64,000 nt of DNA, taken from NCBI RefSeq assembly GCF_002201895.1, contig NZ_CP019436.1:1054001-1118000 (forward strand), read 5' to 3'. Below the pieces are notes generated by a model that worked only from the letters and a program-made list of their open reading frames with translations, was not told the DNA's origin and searched no databases. Both the position numbers and the translations under genes were made by a program. The stretch comes from Methanopyrus sp. SNP6. GTDB taxonomy: Archaea; JAADCQ01; Methanopyri; Methanopyrales; Methanopyraceae. Below, piece after piece: positions 32,606 through 41,980 of this stretch. The number at the start of each line of letters is the position of its first letter. Positions within the stretch are counted from its first letter, which is position 1.

Positions 32606-33784
32606 TCACCTCCTCTTCATCCCGATAACAACTTCGGGTTTCAAGAGCTGATACCCCAGGATCGCTCCCAAAGCGGCCGGGACGGCGCAGTCGATGCCGA
32701 ACAGCTCGATGACCAACACAGCGGACGAGATCGGAGCGTTGAACGTCGCAGCCAAGAACGTAGCGATGGCCGTCGCGGCCCCGGCTGGAGCGGACGGACC
32801 CAGCGTTTGACCTAGAAAGGAGCCCAAAAACGCGCCCACGCACACTGTCGGTGAAACCAATCCCGCGGGTGTTTCACTACCGACTGTTAGCGCGGTGGTC
32901 ACCATTTTACCCAGGAACGATAGTAGCGCTTCTTCGGCTCCGATACGGCCTAAGGCGGCCTTCGAGGCGTAGTCCAATCCCAACCCTACGGCCGTAGGAA
33001 TAGCGATTCCCACTGACGCTACCCCTAGTCCTGCCAGGAGAGAACGCACGGGTTGACTAGGTACGGATTCGACGAACAGTCGACGGGCTTCCTTGATGCA
33101 CCGGCTGTACACGTAAGCGAGTAACGTCGCCACTACAGAGATCACCAAGAGTTCCGGCAGGTGATGTGGGCTGTAATGATAAGGGGCGTTCCTCACGAGC
33201 AAGTAGCGCTTTCCTAAGGTCGAAACGTACACGGAGTACCCGGCAAGACTGGCTATCGTGCTGGGAAAAAGTACGACGTAGCGGGACCTTACGCGAATGA
33301 CTTCGATGGCGAACAGGGCCGCCGCCAGCGGTGCGCACAGGACCCCAGCCACGCCTCCAGAAATTGTCCCCAGCACGACACATTTTCTCTCCATCTCCGA
33401 CATTCTTAGCTTCGAAGCCACGTAGCATCCTACGGATACGCACGCTTGGGCACAAGGCCCTACTTGACCGCCACTACCTCCCCCGCCGATGACGAGACCC
33501 GCAAGTACCAATTTAGCTATTCCTCTGATGGGATTCGCGGGCTCGTTCGGGAATCCCCGGACGACTATCTCCATTCCGGTCCCTCTGAGCTCGGGATGTA
33601 GTGCTGCTAGGGTGCCGGCCAACAGCATGAACGCCGGGATGACTAACATCTCGCTCCCGACGACCTTCTCCACCGTGCTTATAATTGAAGAGATGGCGAC
33701 GGCACACGCTCCGCCGATAACACCCAAAGCCGCGGCCAAAACCGTCCACCGGGCGACGTAAATCAACGCCTCCGTCGACAGCAA
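32606..33784 (-). CDS. ClC-family chloride channel/transporter
   Basis: A 392-residue polytopic membrane protein. Family features are the GSGGQVGPCAQ helix (place of the canonical GREGP), the glycine-rich ISGGVAGVLCAPLAAALFAIEV segment and the second anion loop GSETPAGLVSPTVCVGAFLG. The gating glutamate of GREGP is replaced by Val, and the first GSGIP loop reads GTGMEI; a channel-like or altered selectivity is expected. It is shorter than bacterial ClC and lacks CBS domains. TTG at 33782-33784 has GGAGGTGA 4 nt upstream. CYTH gene follows. Confidence 0.85.
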   Translation of the reverse strand: MLSTEALIYVARWTVLAAALGVIGGACAVAISSIISTVEKVVGSEMLVIPAFMLLAGTLAALHPELRGTGMEIVVRGFPNEPANPIRGIAKLVLAGLVIGGGGSGGQVGPCAQACVSVGCYVASKLRMSEMERKCVVLGTISGGVAGVLCAPLAAALFAIEVIRVRSRYVVLFPSTIASLAGYSVYVSTLGKRYLLVRNAPYHYSPHHLPELLVISVVATLLAYVYSRCIKEARRLFVESVPSQPVRSLLAGLGVASVGIAIPTAVGLGLDYASKAALGRIGAEEALLSFLGKMVTTALTVGSETPAGLVSPTVCVGAFLGSFLGQTLGPSAPAGAATAIATFLAATFNAPISSAVLVIELFGIDCAVPAALGAILGYQLLKPEVVIGMKRR

Positions 33785-33825
33785 CTCTTCACCTCCGTAG
33801 CCTCCGCGTTGGGGGGTTCTCGTCG

Positions 33826-34146
33826 GTGTGGACCCTGACGGTAAGTGCTGAGAGGGAACACGGACCGTGCGGACGCGTGCGAGAGTTGTACTCGAACGAC
33901 AAGGTCTCCGTGGCAGAAGTGAGCGTTCAGGGTGAAGGGGAAGAGCATTACCACCGACGCACGTTCGAGGTGTACTATGTGATCGATGGTCGTGGGAAAG
34001 TGGTACTGAACGGTCGTCCCGTCGACGTGGGACCGGGGGACGTCGTCGCCATCGAACCGGGGATAAGGCATAAGGTGGTCGGCAACCTGAAGATGTTGGT
34101 GGTGTGCACCCCCCCGTTCGACCCGGAGGATGTGTACCTGGTATGA
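33826..34146 (+). CDS. Small cupin-domain protein
   Basis: 106 residues forming one cupin barrel: motif 1 as EEHYHRRTFEVYYVIDGRG and motif 2 as PGDVVAIEPGIRHKVVG, with His residues able to bind a metal. GTG at 33826 has GGGGGG 8-9 nt upstream. It diverges from the ClC gene by 41 bp. The natural ligand is unknown; small cupins often act as isomerases or sensors. Its stop overlaps an imperfect C-box-like ATGATGA. Confidence 0.82.
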   Translation: MWTLTVSAEREHGPCGRVRELYSNDKVSVAEVSVQGEGEEHYHRRTFEVYYVIDGRGKVVLNGRPVDVGPGDVVAIEPGIRHKVVGNLKMLVVCTPPFDPEDVYLV

Positions 34147-34169
34147 TGAGCTAAGCCTACGCCGACCTA

Positions 34170-34490
34170 GTGGGGAGTGAGGATACGGGTGAGCTGCCTG
34201 ACCCATCTCTCGTGTTTATCGAACTTAGGTTAAGGGTTCCCGAGGAGGTACTATCGTCCCTGGATCCGGATTCCGATGAGTACTGCGACAGAAGTGAGGA
34301 TGTCGTCGAAATTCTCGCCGAGGGGTTTGGAGCGGCGAAATGCGCCGTCGAGGACGTTCTGCGATGCGTAAAAGCTGGTACCGATACGCTCGAAATCGTC
34401 AGGGGGAGCGAGAGTGCAACCACTGACGAGGAGGAACAAGAACGAGCATCCCGCGGTTCTCGACCCGGATCGCACGATTGTCTTAGGTGA
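34170..34490 (+). CDS. Small protein, possibly Pcc1-like
   Basis: 106 residues in this frame. The segment VFIELRLRVPEEVLSSLDPDSDE followed by AAKCAVEDVLRCVKAGTDTLEIV has the strand-helix plan of the KEOPS subunit Pcc1, whose conserved helix precedes a similar C-terminal strand. The match is weak. GTG at 34170 lacks a good Shine-Dalgarno site. The last 25 codons overlap the next gene and look unstructured (Glu/Arg/Ser rich), so the true gene may be shorter in function. Confidence 0.5.
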   Translation: MGSEDTGELPDPSLVFIELRLRVPEEVLSSLDPDSDEYCDRSEDVVEILAEGFGAAKCAVEDVLRCVKAGTDTLEIVRGSESATTDEEEQERASRGSRPGSHDCLR

Positions 34491-35130
34491 CGTGACAGTG
34501 TCCCGAGAAGCGGTGATAGGACCGGAGGTTAGACTGGGACCGGACGCCGTCGTACGAGGTGCTGTGATATCTGGACGTTGTGTCATCTACAATTGTGAGC
34601 TCGGACGTTGCGCCGTAGGTCCCAGGACCACGGTTACGGGCGATGTTGGGGATGGAGTCACAATTCACTCGGGCACGATTCTAGGGCAGCTCCGTGTGAG
34701 CGGGGAGATCGAGCCACCCGAAGTGGGTGAGGGAGCCTTCCTGGGGCCCGGGGTTTCCGTTCTTCCGGGGACGGTCATAGGTCCAGAGTCCATCGTGATG
34801 CCCGACAGTGTGGTGACCGAGCGTGTGCCGCGTCGCGGGGTCGTCAGCGGAAATCCGGCGATGCCCACGGGAATGGTCGTCGACGCGGAGACGTTGATTC
34901 TGGAGTTCGATGGAAAGCGGCTGTTACTTGAGGGAAAACGGGGAACCGCCTTTGACGTCAAGTTGAGCGACGGCGAACTCAAAATCACCGAAGGGAGCCC
35001 CGATAACTTCGGAGCCGTGCTTGAGAAGGACGTGGTGAAGGTGGTCCGCATGGGGCACGTGATACCCTTACCCGCTAGTCGACCTTTTTCCATCCCGTTG
35101 CACGTACTGGAGGTACGAACGAAGGGGTAA
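34414..35130 (+). CDS. Left-handed beta-helix (hexapeptide) protein
   Basis: 238 residues. Residues about 20-150 contain hexapeptide repeats (VIGPEVRLGPDAVVRGAVI, GAFLGPGVSVLPGTVIGPESIV) as in acyl- and acetyltransferases or gamma carbonic anhydrase-like proteins. The C-terminal 70 residues form a beta domain. No catalytic His triad is evident. GTG at 34414 has GGGGGAG 5 nt upstream, which supports this start inside the preceding gene. It belongs to the same-strand run 33826-38583. Confidence 0.75.
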   Translation: MQPLTRRNKNEHPAVLDPDRTIVLGDVTVSREAVIGPEVRLGPDAVVRGAVISGRCVIYNCELGRCAVGPRTTVTGDVGDGVTIHSGTILGQLRVSGEIEPPEVGEGAFLGPGVSVLPGTVIGPESIVMPDSVVTERVPRRGVVSGNPAMPTGMVVDAETLILEFDGKRLLLEGKRGTAFDVKLSDGELKITEGSPDNFGAVLEKDVVKVVRMGHVIPLPASRPFSIPLHVLEVRTKG

Positions 35131-35137
35131 GCGGACG

Positions 35138-35740
35138 GTGCCGGTCCGCGAGTCACTGCTAATAGATACCGATGTGCGCCGCTCGCTAGTTCTCGGGTCC
35201 GTGTTGGAGAAGTGCGAGGTGGAAAGAGCAGCCGTGCTGGGTACTGTCGCCCGGGATAAGCGGTTCGAACACGGTGTTTTCGTGGCCGGGAAGCGGGTGC
35301 CAGGCGAGGTAATCACAGTAGAGGTGGAAGTTTCAAGGGAAATCGTACGCTCGGGATCTGTGGAAGTCGACCTCGATCCCACGGACCAGGATCTGGTGGC
35401 GGTGGTTGCGGACGTAGGAGCAACCGGGCTCATCTCGGATCTCACCGGATTACAACCTGAGCGCCGTGGGTTCCACGCCCTGTTCGCTTTCTCGGGTGAG
35501 TTACCAGCCCGAGTACGGAAGAGAGTGGTAATCAACCTGGACGTGTTCAGAGAATGTTGTCCGTGTGCCCTATTGGAGATCGGTGACGTGAAGCTGAGGT
35601 TTTTGGGAGGTCGACAGGTGTTCGATGAAAGGTCCAGACTGTCGTATACGGACGTCCTTGCCGTCAGGGACGGTAAGCCGATAGCATCTGCATGGAAGTC
35701 GGCGTCCAGAAGCGTCATCTCCAAGCTGGGGACCAGGTGA
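35138..35740 (+). CDS. Protein of unknown function
   Basis: Unrecognised, 200 residues, alternating strands with a cysteine cluster FRECCPCALLEIGD near residues 140-150 that might bind metal or FeS. GTG at 35138 has GGGG upstream. It lies 7 bp after the beta-helix gene and 6 bp before the CitG-like gene; such spacing suggests one transcription unit and perhaps one pathway. Confidence 0.68.
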   Translation: MPVRESLLIDTDVRRSLVLGSVLEKCEVERAAVLGTVARDKRFEHGVFVAGKRVPGEVITVEVEVSREIVRSGSVEVDLDPTDQDLVAVVADVGATGLISDLTGLQPERRGFHALFAFSGELPARVRKRVVINLDVFRECCPCALLEIGDVKLRFLGGRQVFDERSRLSYTDVLAVRDGKPIASAWKSASRSVISKLGTR

Positions 35741-35746
35741 GGGACC

Positions 35747-36604
35747 GTGGTGAGGACAGTCAGAGAGCTTCCGATGCTGTTTTGCGAGTCGGTCGCACTG
35801 GAGGTACTCTCCGGGCCGAAACCGGGATTAGTGGACCCCGTCTCTCCTAGCTCCCACGAGGATATGGGGCCCCGTGAGTTCCTCGCGTGCCTTCCTGAGC
35901 TTCGGAGGTGTCTAGAGGAGGCTCTAAAGCTGGGGATAGATGGTGAACCAGTAGACGAGTTAATCCGGTCCCTTCCCGCGTGGAACGTGGACGTGATAAC
36001 AGCTTCTGGCGGACCCAACTCCGTGCGCGGGATAGTGTTCTTAGGGTCGGTGTACTGCTACTCGGCTGGGTTCGAAAACGACCCGTTCCCGTTCGGTCGC
36101 ATCCGCGTCGTCGGAAGGAGGTGCACGGAGGCTCTCTGGAACCGGTCGGAAACCAAGTGCGGCCGAATCCGGATCAAGGAACGGTTGGCCGGTATCTTCG
36201 GCGAGGTATCTTCCGGAATGGCTACGGCTCGAGGGGTATCCTTACCGGTCCTACGGGCCACGCTGCGGGCGGGAAGGCCCCTAGAAGAAGCCGTAATACA
36301 CTCGGTGTTGGCCTGCATGTCAACGTTAGAAGACGCCGGGATTCCCCGGAAACTGCGCGACTGGGTGAAACAAAGGGCCTCGGAAGTTCTACGCGCCGGA
36401 GGTCCGTCCACCGAACGGGGTCGTGCGGAGCTGCACAAATTCGTGTACGAGTGCGCTGAACGTGGGGTGAGTCCCGGTGCCTCGGCCGACGTTACGGTCG
36501 TCGGGCTCGTCCTTCTATTCGCGAGGTGGGGTAGGGACATCGTATCCCCGTATCGTGATCCTTCACGGAGGTGGAGTGGCGGAGCTGTTGGACGGGACTC
36601 TTAG
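35747..36604 (+). CDS. CitG/MdcB-like triphosphoribosyl-dephospho-CoA synthase homologue
   Basis: 285 residues resembling enzymes that join ATP and dephospho-CoA to make the citrate lyase prosthetic group precursor: SGPKPGLVDPVSPSSHEDM near the start, SPGASADVTVVGL near the end, helical throughout. The canonical DTN..RGG region is weak. No citrate or malonate lyase genes are near, so the product may be another nucleotide-CoA or phosphoribosyl compound used in methanogens. Tandem GTG codons at 35747 and 35750 precede VRELPM. The end is overlapped by the next gene. Confidence 0.72.
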   Translation: MVRTVRELPMLFCESVALEVLSGPKPGLVDPVSPSSHEDMGPREFLACLPELRRCLEEALKLGIDGEPVDELIRSLPAWNVDVITASGGPNSVRGIVFLGSVYCYSAGFENDPFPFGRIRVVGRRCTEALWNRSETKCGRIRIKERLAGIFGEVSSGMATARGVSLPVLRATLRAGRPLEEAVIHSVLACMSTLEDAGIPRKLRDWVKQRASEVLRAGGPSTERGRAELHKFVYECAERGVSPGASADVTVVGLVLLFARWGRDIVSPYRDPSRRWSGGAVGRDS

Positions 36605-37112
36605 GCTTCTAATACGGTCGGATGGAACCCGGGCGGTCGCGTCCGAGGGAGACGAGAAGTTCTTAAAGACTGACGAAGCCGAGGTCAGCAGGGAGTTAAC
36701 ACCCTTCGAAGCTTACCGGGAGATATGCAAGAAACTGGACGCGTCCGTTGTCGAGCTACCCGAAGACGTAGGACATCCTGTCGACCCTGAGGTGGGATAT
36801 CGGGTCCTGGAACTTCTGGAGAGCCTGTGGGACTCGGGGTTCAGGCGCTTGGGTGTTTTGGGAACCGTCGGGTGCGGTGCGCCCCTCCACGATATCGAGG
36901 TCGGGAACCCGGTTGGGTGGACCAGCGTTCGGGTTTCGAACCCAGGTTCAGATCTCGACCTTGTGGTCCCCCACCGAGATTACTTACTAGAGATGTCATC
37001 GTCTGGTTTCGAAACTGTAAAGCGTTTCTCCGACCGAGTGATAATGTCTCCCGTGGCGTTCACCGGGTTCACAACTCCCAGAGTCGAAGTCCGGTTACCC
37101 AGGGGGTGTTAA
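36576..37112 (+). CDS. Protein of unknown function
   Basis: Unrecognised, about 178 residues, alpha/beta with the pieces [22 protein letters not shown] and [25 protein letters not shown] and a closing [16 protein letters not shown] strand. The frame opens at 36477; I place the start at GTG 36576 with GGAGGT just upstream, alternatives being GTG 36555 and TTG 36588. It overlaps the CitG-like gene by 29 bp and abuts the PAN gene, so all may be cotranscribed. Confidence 0.6.
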   Translation: MAELLDGTLRLLIRSDGTRAVASEGDEKFLKTDEAEVSRELTPFEAYREICKKLDASVVELPEDVGHPVDPEVGYRVLELLESLWDSGFRRLGVLGTVGCGAPLHDIEVGNPVGWTSVRVSNPGSDLDLVVPHRDYLLEMSSSGFETVKRFSDRVIMSPVAFTGFTTPRVEVRLPRGC

Positions 37113-37113
37113 C

Positions 37114-38583
37114 TTGACGGAAAAACTTGACAGCATGTTGCCCAAAACCGCACAAGGTTCGAACTTGAGCGATCTGAAGAACCTCCGCGATGCGTTGGAT
37201 AAGTTTTCCGAGATCGAGCCGGATCTGGACGTCGAGTCACTGAAAGCTACGCTGGACGATCTGATTACGCTCATGGAAGAAACAGGCGTGAAAGACGTTA
37301 GGGATCTCTGCGAAAAGTTTCTGGACTTCAAGCGCGAAAAGGAGCGGCTAGAAGAGCTCCTGAAGGAGTACTTCAAGCGATTGGAGGAGTTAGAGCGGAA
37401 GCTGCGAGCTCACGAGGAGAAGCTCCGCATCGAAGCCCGTCGTCGTAAGACCCTGGAGAAGGAGTTGGAGATGGAACGTGATGAAAAGGCCGAGCTGCGT
37501 GAGGAGCTACGGCGTAAAGAGGTTATGATCGAAAAGCTCCGTAGTGACCTGCAGCGAATGAAGAAGCCACCGCTCATCGTGGGTACCGTCGAAGAGATCC
37601 TCGACGACGGTCGCGTGATAGTGAAGAGTTCCACGGGTCCGAAGTTCGTCTCGAACGTGAGCCCTACCGTGGACAGAAACGAGCTCGAACCTGGTGCAAA
37701 CGTGGCCCTCAACCAGCAGAGCATGGCTGTGGTGGATGTGCTACCGTCGGAGAAGGACTCACGTGTACTGGCGATGGAGGTGGACGAGTCACCCGACGTG
37801 TCGTACGACGATATCGGTGGTCTGGACGAGCAGATCCGCGAAATCCGGGAGGTCGTGGAGAAGCCGCTCAAGGAGCCCGAATTGTTCGAGAAGGTCGGTG
37901 TCGAACCTCCGAAGGGAGTCTTATTGTACGGTCCACCGGGCACCGGTAAGACTCTGCTTGCCAAAGCCGTAGCGAACCACGCCGATGCCACCTTCATCCG
38001 GCTCGCCGCACCGGAACTGGTCCAAAAATTCATCGGCGAAGGTGCTAGGCTGGTGCGGGAGCTGTTCGAACTCGCACGCGAGAAGGCCCCGAGTATTATC
38101 TTCATCGACGAGATCGACGCGATCGGTGCCAGGCGAATGCGGGACGCGACGAGCGGAGACCGCGAGGTCCAGCGCACGCTCACCCAGCTGCTCGCGGAAA
38201 TGGACGGCTTCGACCCGCTCGACGACATCAAGGTCATCGCAGCTACGAACCGGAAGGACATCCTAGACCCAGCCCTGCTGCGACCGGGTCGGTTCGACAG
38301 ACACATCAAGATCTCACTACCAGACGAGGAGGGTCGGTATGAGATCTTCAAGATCCACACGCGCGACATGAACTTGGCCGAGGATGTCGACCTCCAGAAG
38401 CTGGCGAAGATCACCGAGGGTGCCTCAGGTGCGGACATCAAGGCCATATGTACTGAGGCAGGTATGATGGCTATACGCGAGGACCGTGACGTTGTCACCA
38501 TGGATGACTTCCTGAAGGCTGTGGACAGGGTCATGGGTAAGAAGGAAGAAGAGAGCGGAGAGTTCAAGCGCGCGTACCACTGA
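37114..38583 (+). CDS. pan: Proteasome-activating nucleotidase (PAN)
   Basis: AAA+ unfoldase ring that feeds the 20S proteasome. Layout: coiled-coil arm (about 60-155), OB ring (155-215), AAA+ with Walker A GPPGTGKT near 272-279, Walker B IIFIDEID near 327, SRH and arginine-finger region [11 protein letters not shown]. The C-terminus KRAYH ends in a hydrophobic-Tyr-X (HbYX) gate-opening tail. TTG at 37114 has a strong GGGGGTG 6 nt upstream and gives 489 residues; ATG at 37273 would give 436, nearer to usual length. Both are possible. Confidence 0.93.
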   Translation: MTEKLDSMLPKTAQGSNLSDLKNLRDALDKFSEIEPDLDVESLKATLDDLITLMEETGVKDVRDLCEKFLDFKREKERLEELLKEYFKRLEELERKLRAHEEKLRIEARRRKTLEKELEMERDEKAELREELRRKEVMIEKLRSDLQRMKKPPLIVGTVEEILDDGRVIVKSSTGPKFVSNVSPTVDRNELEPGANVALNQQSMAVVDVLPSEKDSRVLAMEVDESPDVSYDDIGGLDEQIREIREVVEKPLKEPELFEKVGVEPPKGVLLYGPPGTGKTLLAKAVANHADATFIRLAAPELVQKFIGEGARLVRELFELAREKAPSIIFIDEIDAIGARRMRDATSGDREVQRTLTQLLAEMDGFDPLDDIKVIAATNRKDILDPALLRPGRFDRHIKISLPDEEGRYEIFKIHTRDMNLAEDVDLQKLAKITEGASGADIKAICTEAGMMAIREDRDVVTMDDFLKAVDRVMGKKEEESGEFKRAYH

Positions 38584-38670
38584 TGCGGAAGCTCCTCGAT
38601 TCTCCGATAACAATCCCTCTTCCTAGGATGACGAGGCGGTTGCTGGCGGATCAGACAGGGATGATGAATA

Positions 38671-39381
38671 GTGGGCGAGCGGACTGTCGCGTGCTACGGA
38701 CCTTACGTCGTTAAGGAGATCAGAACGAACCAGGATAACCTAGACGCGATCCGTTCGTTACTGAAGTCCGCTGAGCGCCGTGGTCCTGGAAACGTTGGAG
38801 AAGTGGTTCCTCTCGACGTCTTCGACACGGATCGTGGACTAGCCTCCGATCGCACCAGGCTGCTGGTGGCTTTTCGGGAGGAGGAGATCGTCGCTTGTGT
38901 CGCCGCAGATCCTCGGGAACACATAGGTTCCGGTCCCAACCCCCACAATGTCTTCGGCCTCGTAGTGTCTCCTGAGGTACGTACTAGGTACCAGTTGGGA
39001 CACGTCATGCTGGCCGCCGCCCTGAAAACGCTCCGGGAAGAGGGTCTGAAGGTTGCACGAACAACTCCAACAAGACGCGCCTTACCGTTCTTCACAGGTA
39101 TCCGTGCCGATCCCACTCATGTGTACCGGGAACTCGAGGTGAGGCTTAGGTGGTACCGTAAGACCGGGAGCGAGGAATACTTAGAGCTGACTAGGGTACC
39201 GAGGGAGGTCCGTGAAGAGCTGGAGCTACTTCGAATTCGTACGGTGAACGTGCGGAGGGATCCCACACCGTTTCACCGGTTGGATCCGGAAAAACCCGTG
39301 CACGTTTTCAGGTCGGGTGTCCGTTCGTTCACCCTCATAGTATCGCTGGGGGAACGGAATTCATGGTCGACATCAGCGTGA
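38671..39381 (+). CDS. GNAT-like acyltransferase-fold protein
   Basis: 236 residues. The central part VFGLVVSPEVRTRYQLGHVMLAAALKTLREEGLKVARTT resembles the acetyl-CoA-binding helix and loop of GNAT proteins, and an N-terminal EIRTNQDNLDAIRSLL helix is consistent. The C-terminal third is not GNAT-like. GTG at 38671 has GGGATGAT upstream. An 87-bp gap separates it from PAN. The last 19 bp overlap the glycosyltransferase gene. Substrate unknown. Confidence 0.6.
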   Translation: MGERTVACYGPYVVKEIRTNQDNLDAIRSLLKSAERRGPGNVGEVVPLDVFDTDRGLASDRTRLLVAFREEEIVACVAADPREHIGSGPNPHNVFGLVVSPEVRTRYQLGHVMLAAALKTLREEGLKVARTTPTRRALPFFTGIRADPTHVYRELEVRLRWYRKTGSEEYLELTRVPREVREELELLRIRTVNVRRDPTPFHRLDPEKPVHVFRSGVRSFTLIVSLGERNSWSTSA

Positions 39382-40085
39382 TATTGCCCACGTACAACGA
39401 GCGCGAGAATCTTCCAAAGGTGATTCTCAAGATCGAAGAGGTAGTGGAGAAAGAAGGCTGGACCGCTGAGATTCTGGTAGTTGACGACAACTCACCCGAC
39501 GGAACGGCGGAAGTGGCCCGAGAACTATCCAGACAGTACGGCAACATTAAGGTGATCGTGCGCGAGGAGAAGCCTGGATTAGGTCTAGCGTACAGGAGAG
39601 GGTTCCGCGAGGCCAGGGGCGATGTGATAGTATGTATGGACGCCGACGGTCAACATCCACCCGAGTGTCTTCCTAACATCGTGAATCCGGTACTAGATGG
39701 GGAGTGCGACTTCGGATTAGGGTCCAGGTACGTTGAAGGATCCGTCGTTGAGAACTTTCCGTGGTACCGTAAGTTGAATTCTTGGGGTGCACGCATTGTT
39801 GCACGCTTGCTCCTCAAACTTCCATACCGCGATCCGACGAGTGGGTTCCGTGCTATTTCCCGGAAGATATTGACCGAGAGCCGACCGTTCGTGTCCGAAG
39901 GTTTCGAGATACAGGTCGAAACGCTCGCTAAGGCCCATCACATGGGCTACACCGTGCAAGAGTACCCGTTCTTGTTCCGACCCCGAGAGCGGGGTTCCTC
40001 TAACGTAAATGTCCGTCAGATACTGAGGTATCTCAACGGAGTGTGGAGGATCAGGAAGGACTTGAAGCAGCGTGGGCTCCTGTAA
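39363..40085 (+). CDS. GT2-family glycosyltransferase (dolichyl-phosphate mannose synthase-like)
   Basis: 240 residues. Motifs: ISVILPTYNERENLP at the N-terminus, VVDDNSPDGTAEVA, the DxD-type metal site CMDADGQHPPE, and PYRDPTSGFRAISRK and the C-terminal RERGSSNVN. No transmembrane C-terminus, so it is the soluble single-domain form that makes polyprenyl-phosphate-linked mannose or glucose for glycolipids and glycoproteins. ATG at 39363 has GGGGAACGGAA upstream and lies within the previous gene's end. Confidence 0.88.
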   Translation: MVDISVILPTYNERENLPKVILKIEEVVEKEGWTAEILVVDDNSPDGTAEVARELSRQYGNIKVIVREEKPGLGLAYRRGFREARGDVIVCMDADGQHPPECLPNIVNPVLDGECDFGLGSRYVEGSVVENFPWYRKLNSWGARIVARLLLKLPYRDPTSGFRAISRKILTESRPFVSEGFEIQVETLAKAHHMGYTVQEYPFLFRPRERGSSNVNVRQILRYLNGVWRIRKDLKQRGLL

Positions 40086-40127
40086 ACGTTTTCACATACC
40101 TGCTCCGGATGGCCCAAGGGCAGTGGA

Positions 40128-41468
40128 TTGCGCGTTGTGGTGGTAGGAGGAGGAGCCGCCGGCGTCGTAGCCGCTCGGACTGCTAGGGAACACGGCGCCG
40201 ACGTGGTTCTAATCTCGGCGGATGAGCATATCGCGTACTCCCCTTGCGCCATCCCATTCGTAGTCTCTGGGGAGATAGAACGGCCGGAAGATATCCTGAT
40301 GCGCGATCCTGCTCACTACGAGCGCCTCGGGATCGACGTCAGGCTGGACGTGAGGGTTGAGGAAGTCGATCCCGAAGAGAAGGTCGTGACTACCGAGGAC
40401 GGTGACACCGTCGAATACGACTCGCTGGTTCTAGCTACCGGTGGAGAGCCTCTAGTTCCCCCGATTAAGGGTTCCGACCTGGGTGGTGTCTTCACCGTCA
40501 GGCGGTTTTCGGATATCGAACCCCTACTCCGAGCCGTTCGGGAATCGGAGCGAGCTGTGATAGTGGGAGCAGGACCCATCGGTGTAGAAATGGCGTACGC
40601 ACTTCACGAACGCGGGTTAGAGGTTACGCTGGTTGAAATGCTTGATAGAGTTCTCCCACAGTTCCTCGACGATGATATCGCTGCGATACTGCAAGAGCGG
40701 ATGGAAAAGGAAGGCATCAGAGTACTTCTCGGCTCGCCTGTGGAGGCTATCGAAGGCGATGATAGAGTAGAGGCCGTAGTGGTGAACAGTGAAGAAATAG
40801 AGACCGACCTCGTCGTGATGGCGGCTGGAGTGAGACCGGCAACTGACCTCTTTGAAGGCATAGGGGCCTCAGTCCTACCCTTCGGAGTTGAAGTTGACCC
40901 AGCCCTTCGAGTCAAGCGCGAGGACGGTGGTGTCTTCGACGATATATACGCGGCCGGGGATTGTGTGGCCGATTGGTGTCCCATCACGGGTGAGCGAGTT
41001 CCGAGCCAGCTTGGTACGGTCGCCGTTCGGCAGGGCAAGATCGCCGGGAGAAACGCCGCTGGAGGTCCCAGAGCGACTTGGATGGGCACCCTCAACACCA
41101 CGGTGATACGTGCGTTCGATTTAGAGGCAGCGGGTGCGGGGTTGACACAGACCCGAGCCGAAGAGTTAGGACTGGAAGTAGTTTCGGCTACCGTCGAGAC
41201 GACCACCAGGGCCAGGTACTATCCGGGTGGCGAGCCTATTGCGGTCAAGTTAATAGCTGACGCGGACACGCACCGTGTCGTCGGAGTCCAATCCGTCGGA
41301 GGGGAACGTGTGAGAGAACGCGTCGACGGTGTCGCTTTGGCAATCCGTCTGGCGGCTAAAGTGGAGGACCTCCTGAGCTGGGATTACTCCTACTCGCCTC
41401 CGGTTGCTCGGGTTATAGAACCCATATACGAGGCCGCCGAGCTCCTTAGGGAGGAGCTTCACTCATGA
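40128..41468 (+). CDS. NADH oxidase / CoA-disulfide reductase-like flavoprotein
   Basis: 446 residues of the single-cysteine FAD/NAD disulfide reductase group. FAD loop VVVGGGAAGVVAA at the N-terminus, redox-active Cys in AYSPCAIPFVVSG near 43, NAD loop VIVGAGPIGVEMA near 145, second FAD motif YAAGDCVADW near 270, and a C-terminal dimerisation domain. It might reduce oxygen to peroxide or water, CoA disulfide, or polysulfide. TTG at 40128 is supported by length. The stop overlaps the next start as ATGA. Confidence 0.88.
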   Translation: MRVVVVGGGAAGVVAARTAREHGADVVLISADEHIAYSPCAIPFVVSGEIERPEDILMRDPAHYERLGIDVRLDVRVEEVDPEEKVVTTEDGDTVEYDSLVLATGGEPLVPPIKGSDLGGVFTVRRFSDIEPLLRAVRESERAVIVGAGPIGVEMAYALHERGLEVTLVEMLDRVLPQFLDDDIAAILQERMEKEGIRVLLGSPVEAIEGDDRVEAVVVNSEEIETDLVVMAAGVRPATDLFEGIGASVLPFGVEVDPALRVKREDGGVFDDIYAAGDCVADWCPITGERVPSQLGTVAVRQGKIAGRNAAGGPRATWMGTLNTTVIRAFDLEAAGAGLTQTRAEELGLEVVSATVETTTRARYYPGGEPIAVKLIADADTHRVVGVQSVGGERVRERVDGVALAIRLAAKVEDLLSWDYSYSPPVARVIEPIYEAAELLREELHS

Positions 41469-41980
41469 AGCGCTTCCTCAGAGACCTTTCCGCCGCCACA
41501 GCATCACTGACGGTCTTGGTCCTCATGGAATCGTTCACGGGGATTACACTCGAATCCCTGAAGCATCGGTGGATGCATCATCCTGAATTCTTGGCGATGC
41601 TTCCGGCTCTCATGGACTTTCGGGGTAACGTGGCTCTTGCTCACTCCGCCCGTACCGCTACGGCAACCCACCTGGGTGACGAGGAGAAGGCACTGCAGAG
41701 CTCACTGGCGGTTCTTCTAGTCGGTCTCATGGTGCCTCCGGTCATCGGCTTGGTCGTCTACTACGCCTACGGAGGTGATTTGAGTACCCTCGTAGGGGCC
41801 GCGTTCCTTACCGTACTGTCGGTTACCGCAGTCGTAACGCCAGTAACAGTCGGTATCGTTCGCGTGGCGGCGATGTTGGGTTTCGATCCGGATCATGTCG
41901 CTCCGCCACTGACAACGGCTCTCTCGGACGTACTGACTGTGGTCCTCCTGTTCACGATTGCGGAGGTGATGGTCGGTTGA
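41465..41980 (+). CDS. MgtE/SLC41-type membrane half-transporter A
   Basis: 171 residues with five hydrophobic helices. The pieces ALMDFRGNVALAHSARTATATHLG and a later PPLTTALSDVLTVVLLF match the MgtE magnesium-channel membrane domain (first half of the repeat: GN and TAL..D motifs). It lacks the N-terminal CBS regulatory part. ATGA overlap with the upstream flavoprotein and TTGA overlap with the second half gene show tight coupling. The pair likely assembles into one divalent-cation channel. Confidence 0.82.
   Translation: MKRFLRDLSAATASLTVLVLMESFTGITLESLKHRWMHHPEFLAMLPALMDFRGNVALAHSARTATATHLGDEEKALQSSLAVLLVGLMVPPVIGLVVYYAYGGDLSTLVGAAFLTVLSVTAVVTPVTVGIVRVAAMLGFDPDHVAPPLTTALSDVLTVVLLFTIAEVMVG

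Noticed and set aside
34143-34201. Possible C/D box sRNA overlapping the cupin stop: ATGATGA, 12 nt, CCGA, then GTGAGGA, 14 nt, CTGA
   Set aside because: D' and C' both carry a mismatch, the spacer is 11 nt and the second guide is 14 nt, unlike the compact pattern at 51713; no rRNA complement recognised.
35068-36018. Antisense frame of about 316 codons across three genes
   Set aside because: It spans several supported sense genes and shows low-complexity Ser/Thr/Arg composition.
37410-38567. Long open frame antisense to PAN
   Set aside because: A Ser/Arg-rich shadow with no fold or family; the sense strand encodes a full AAA+ protein.
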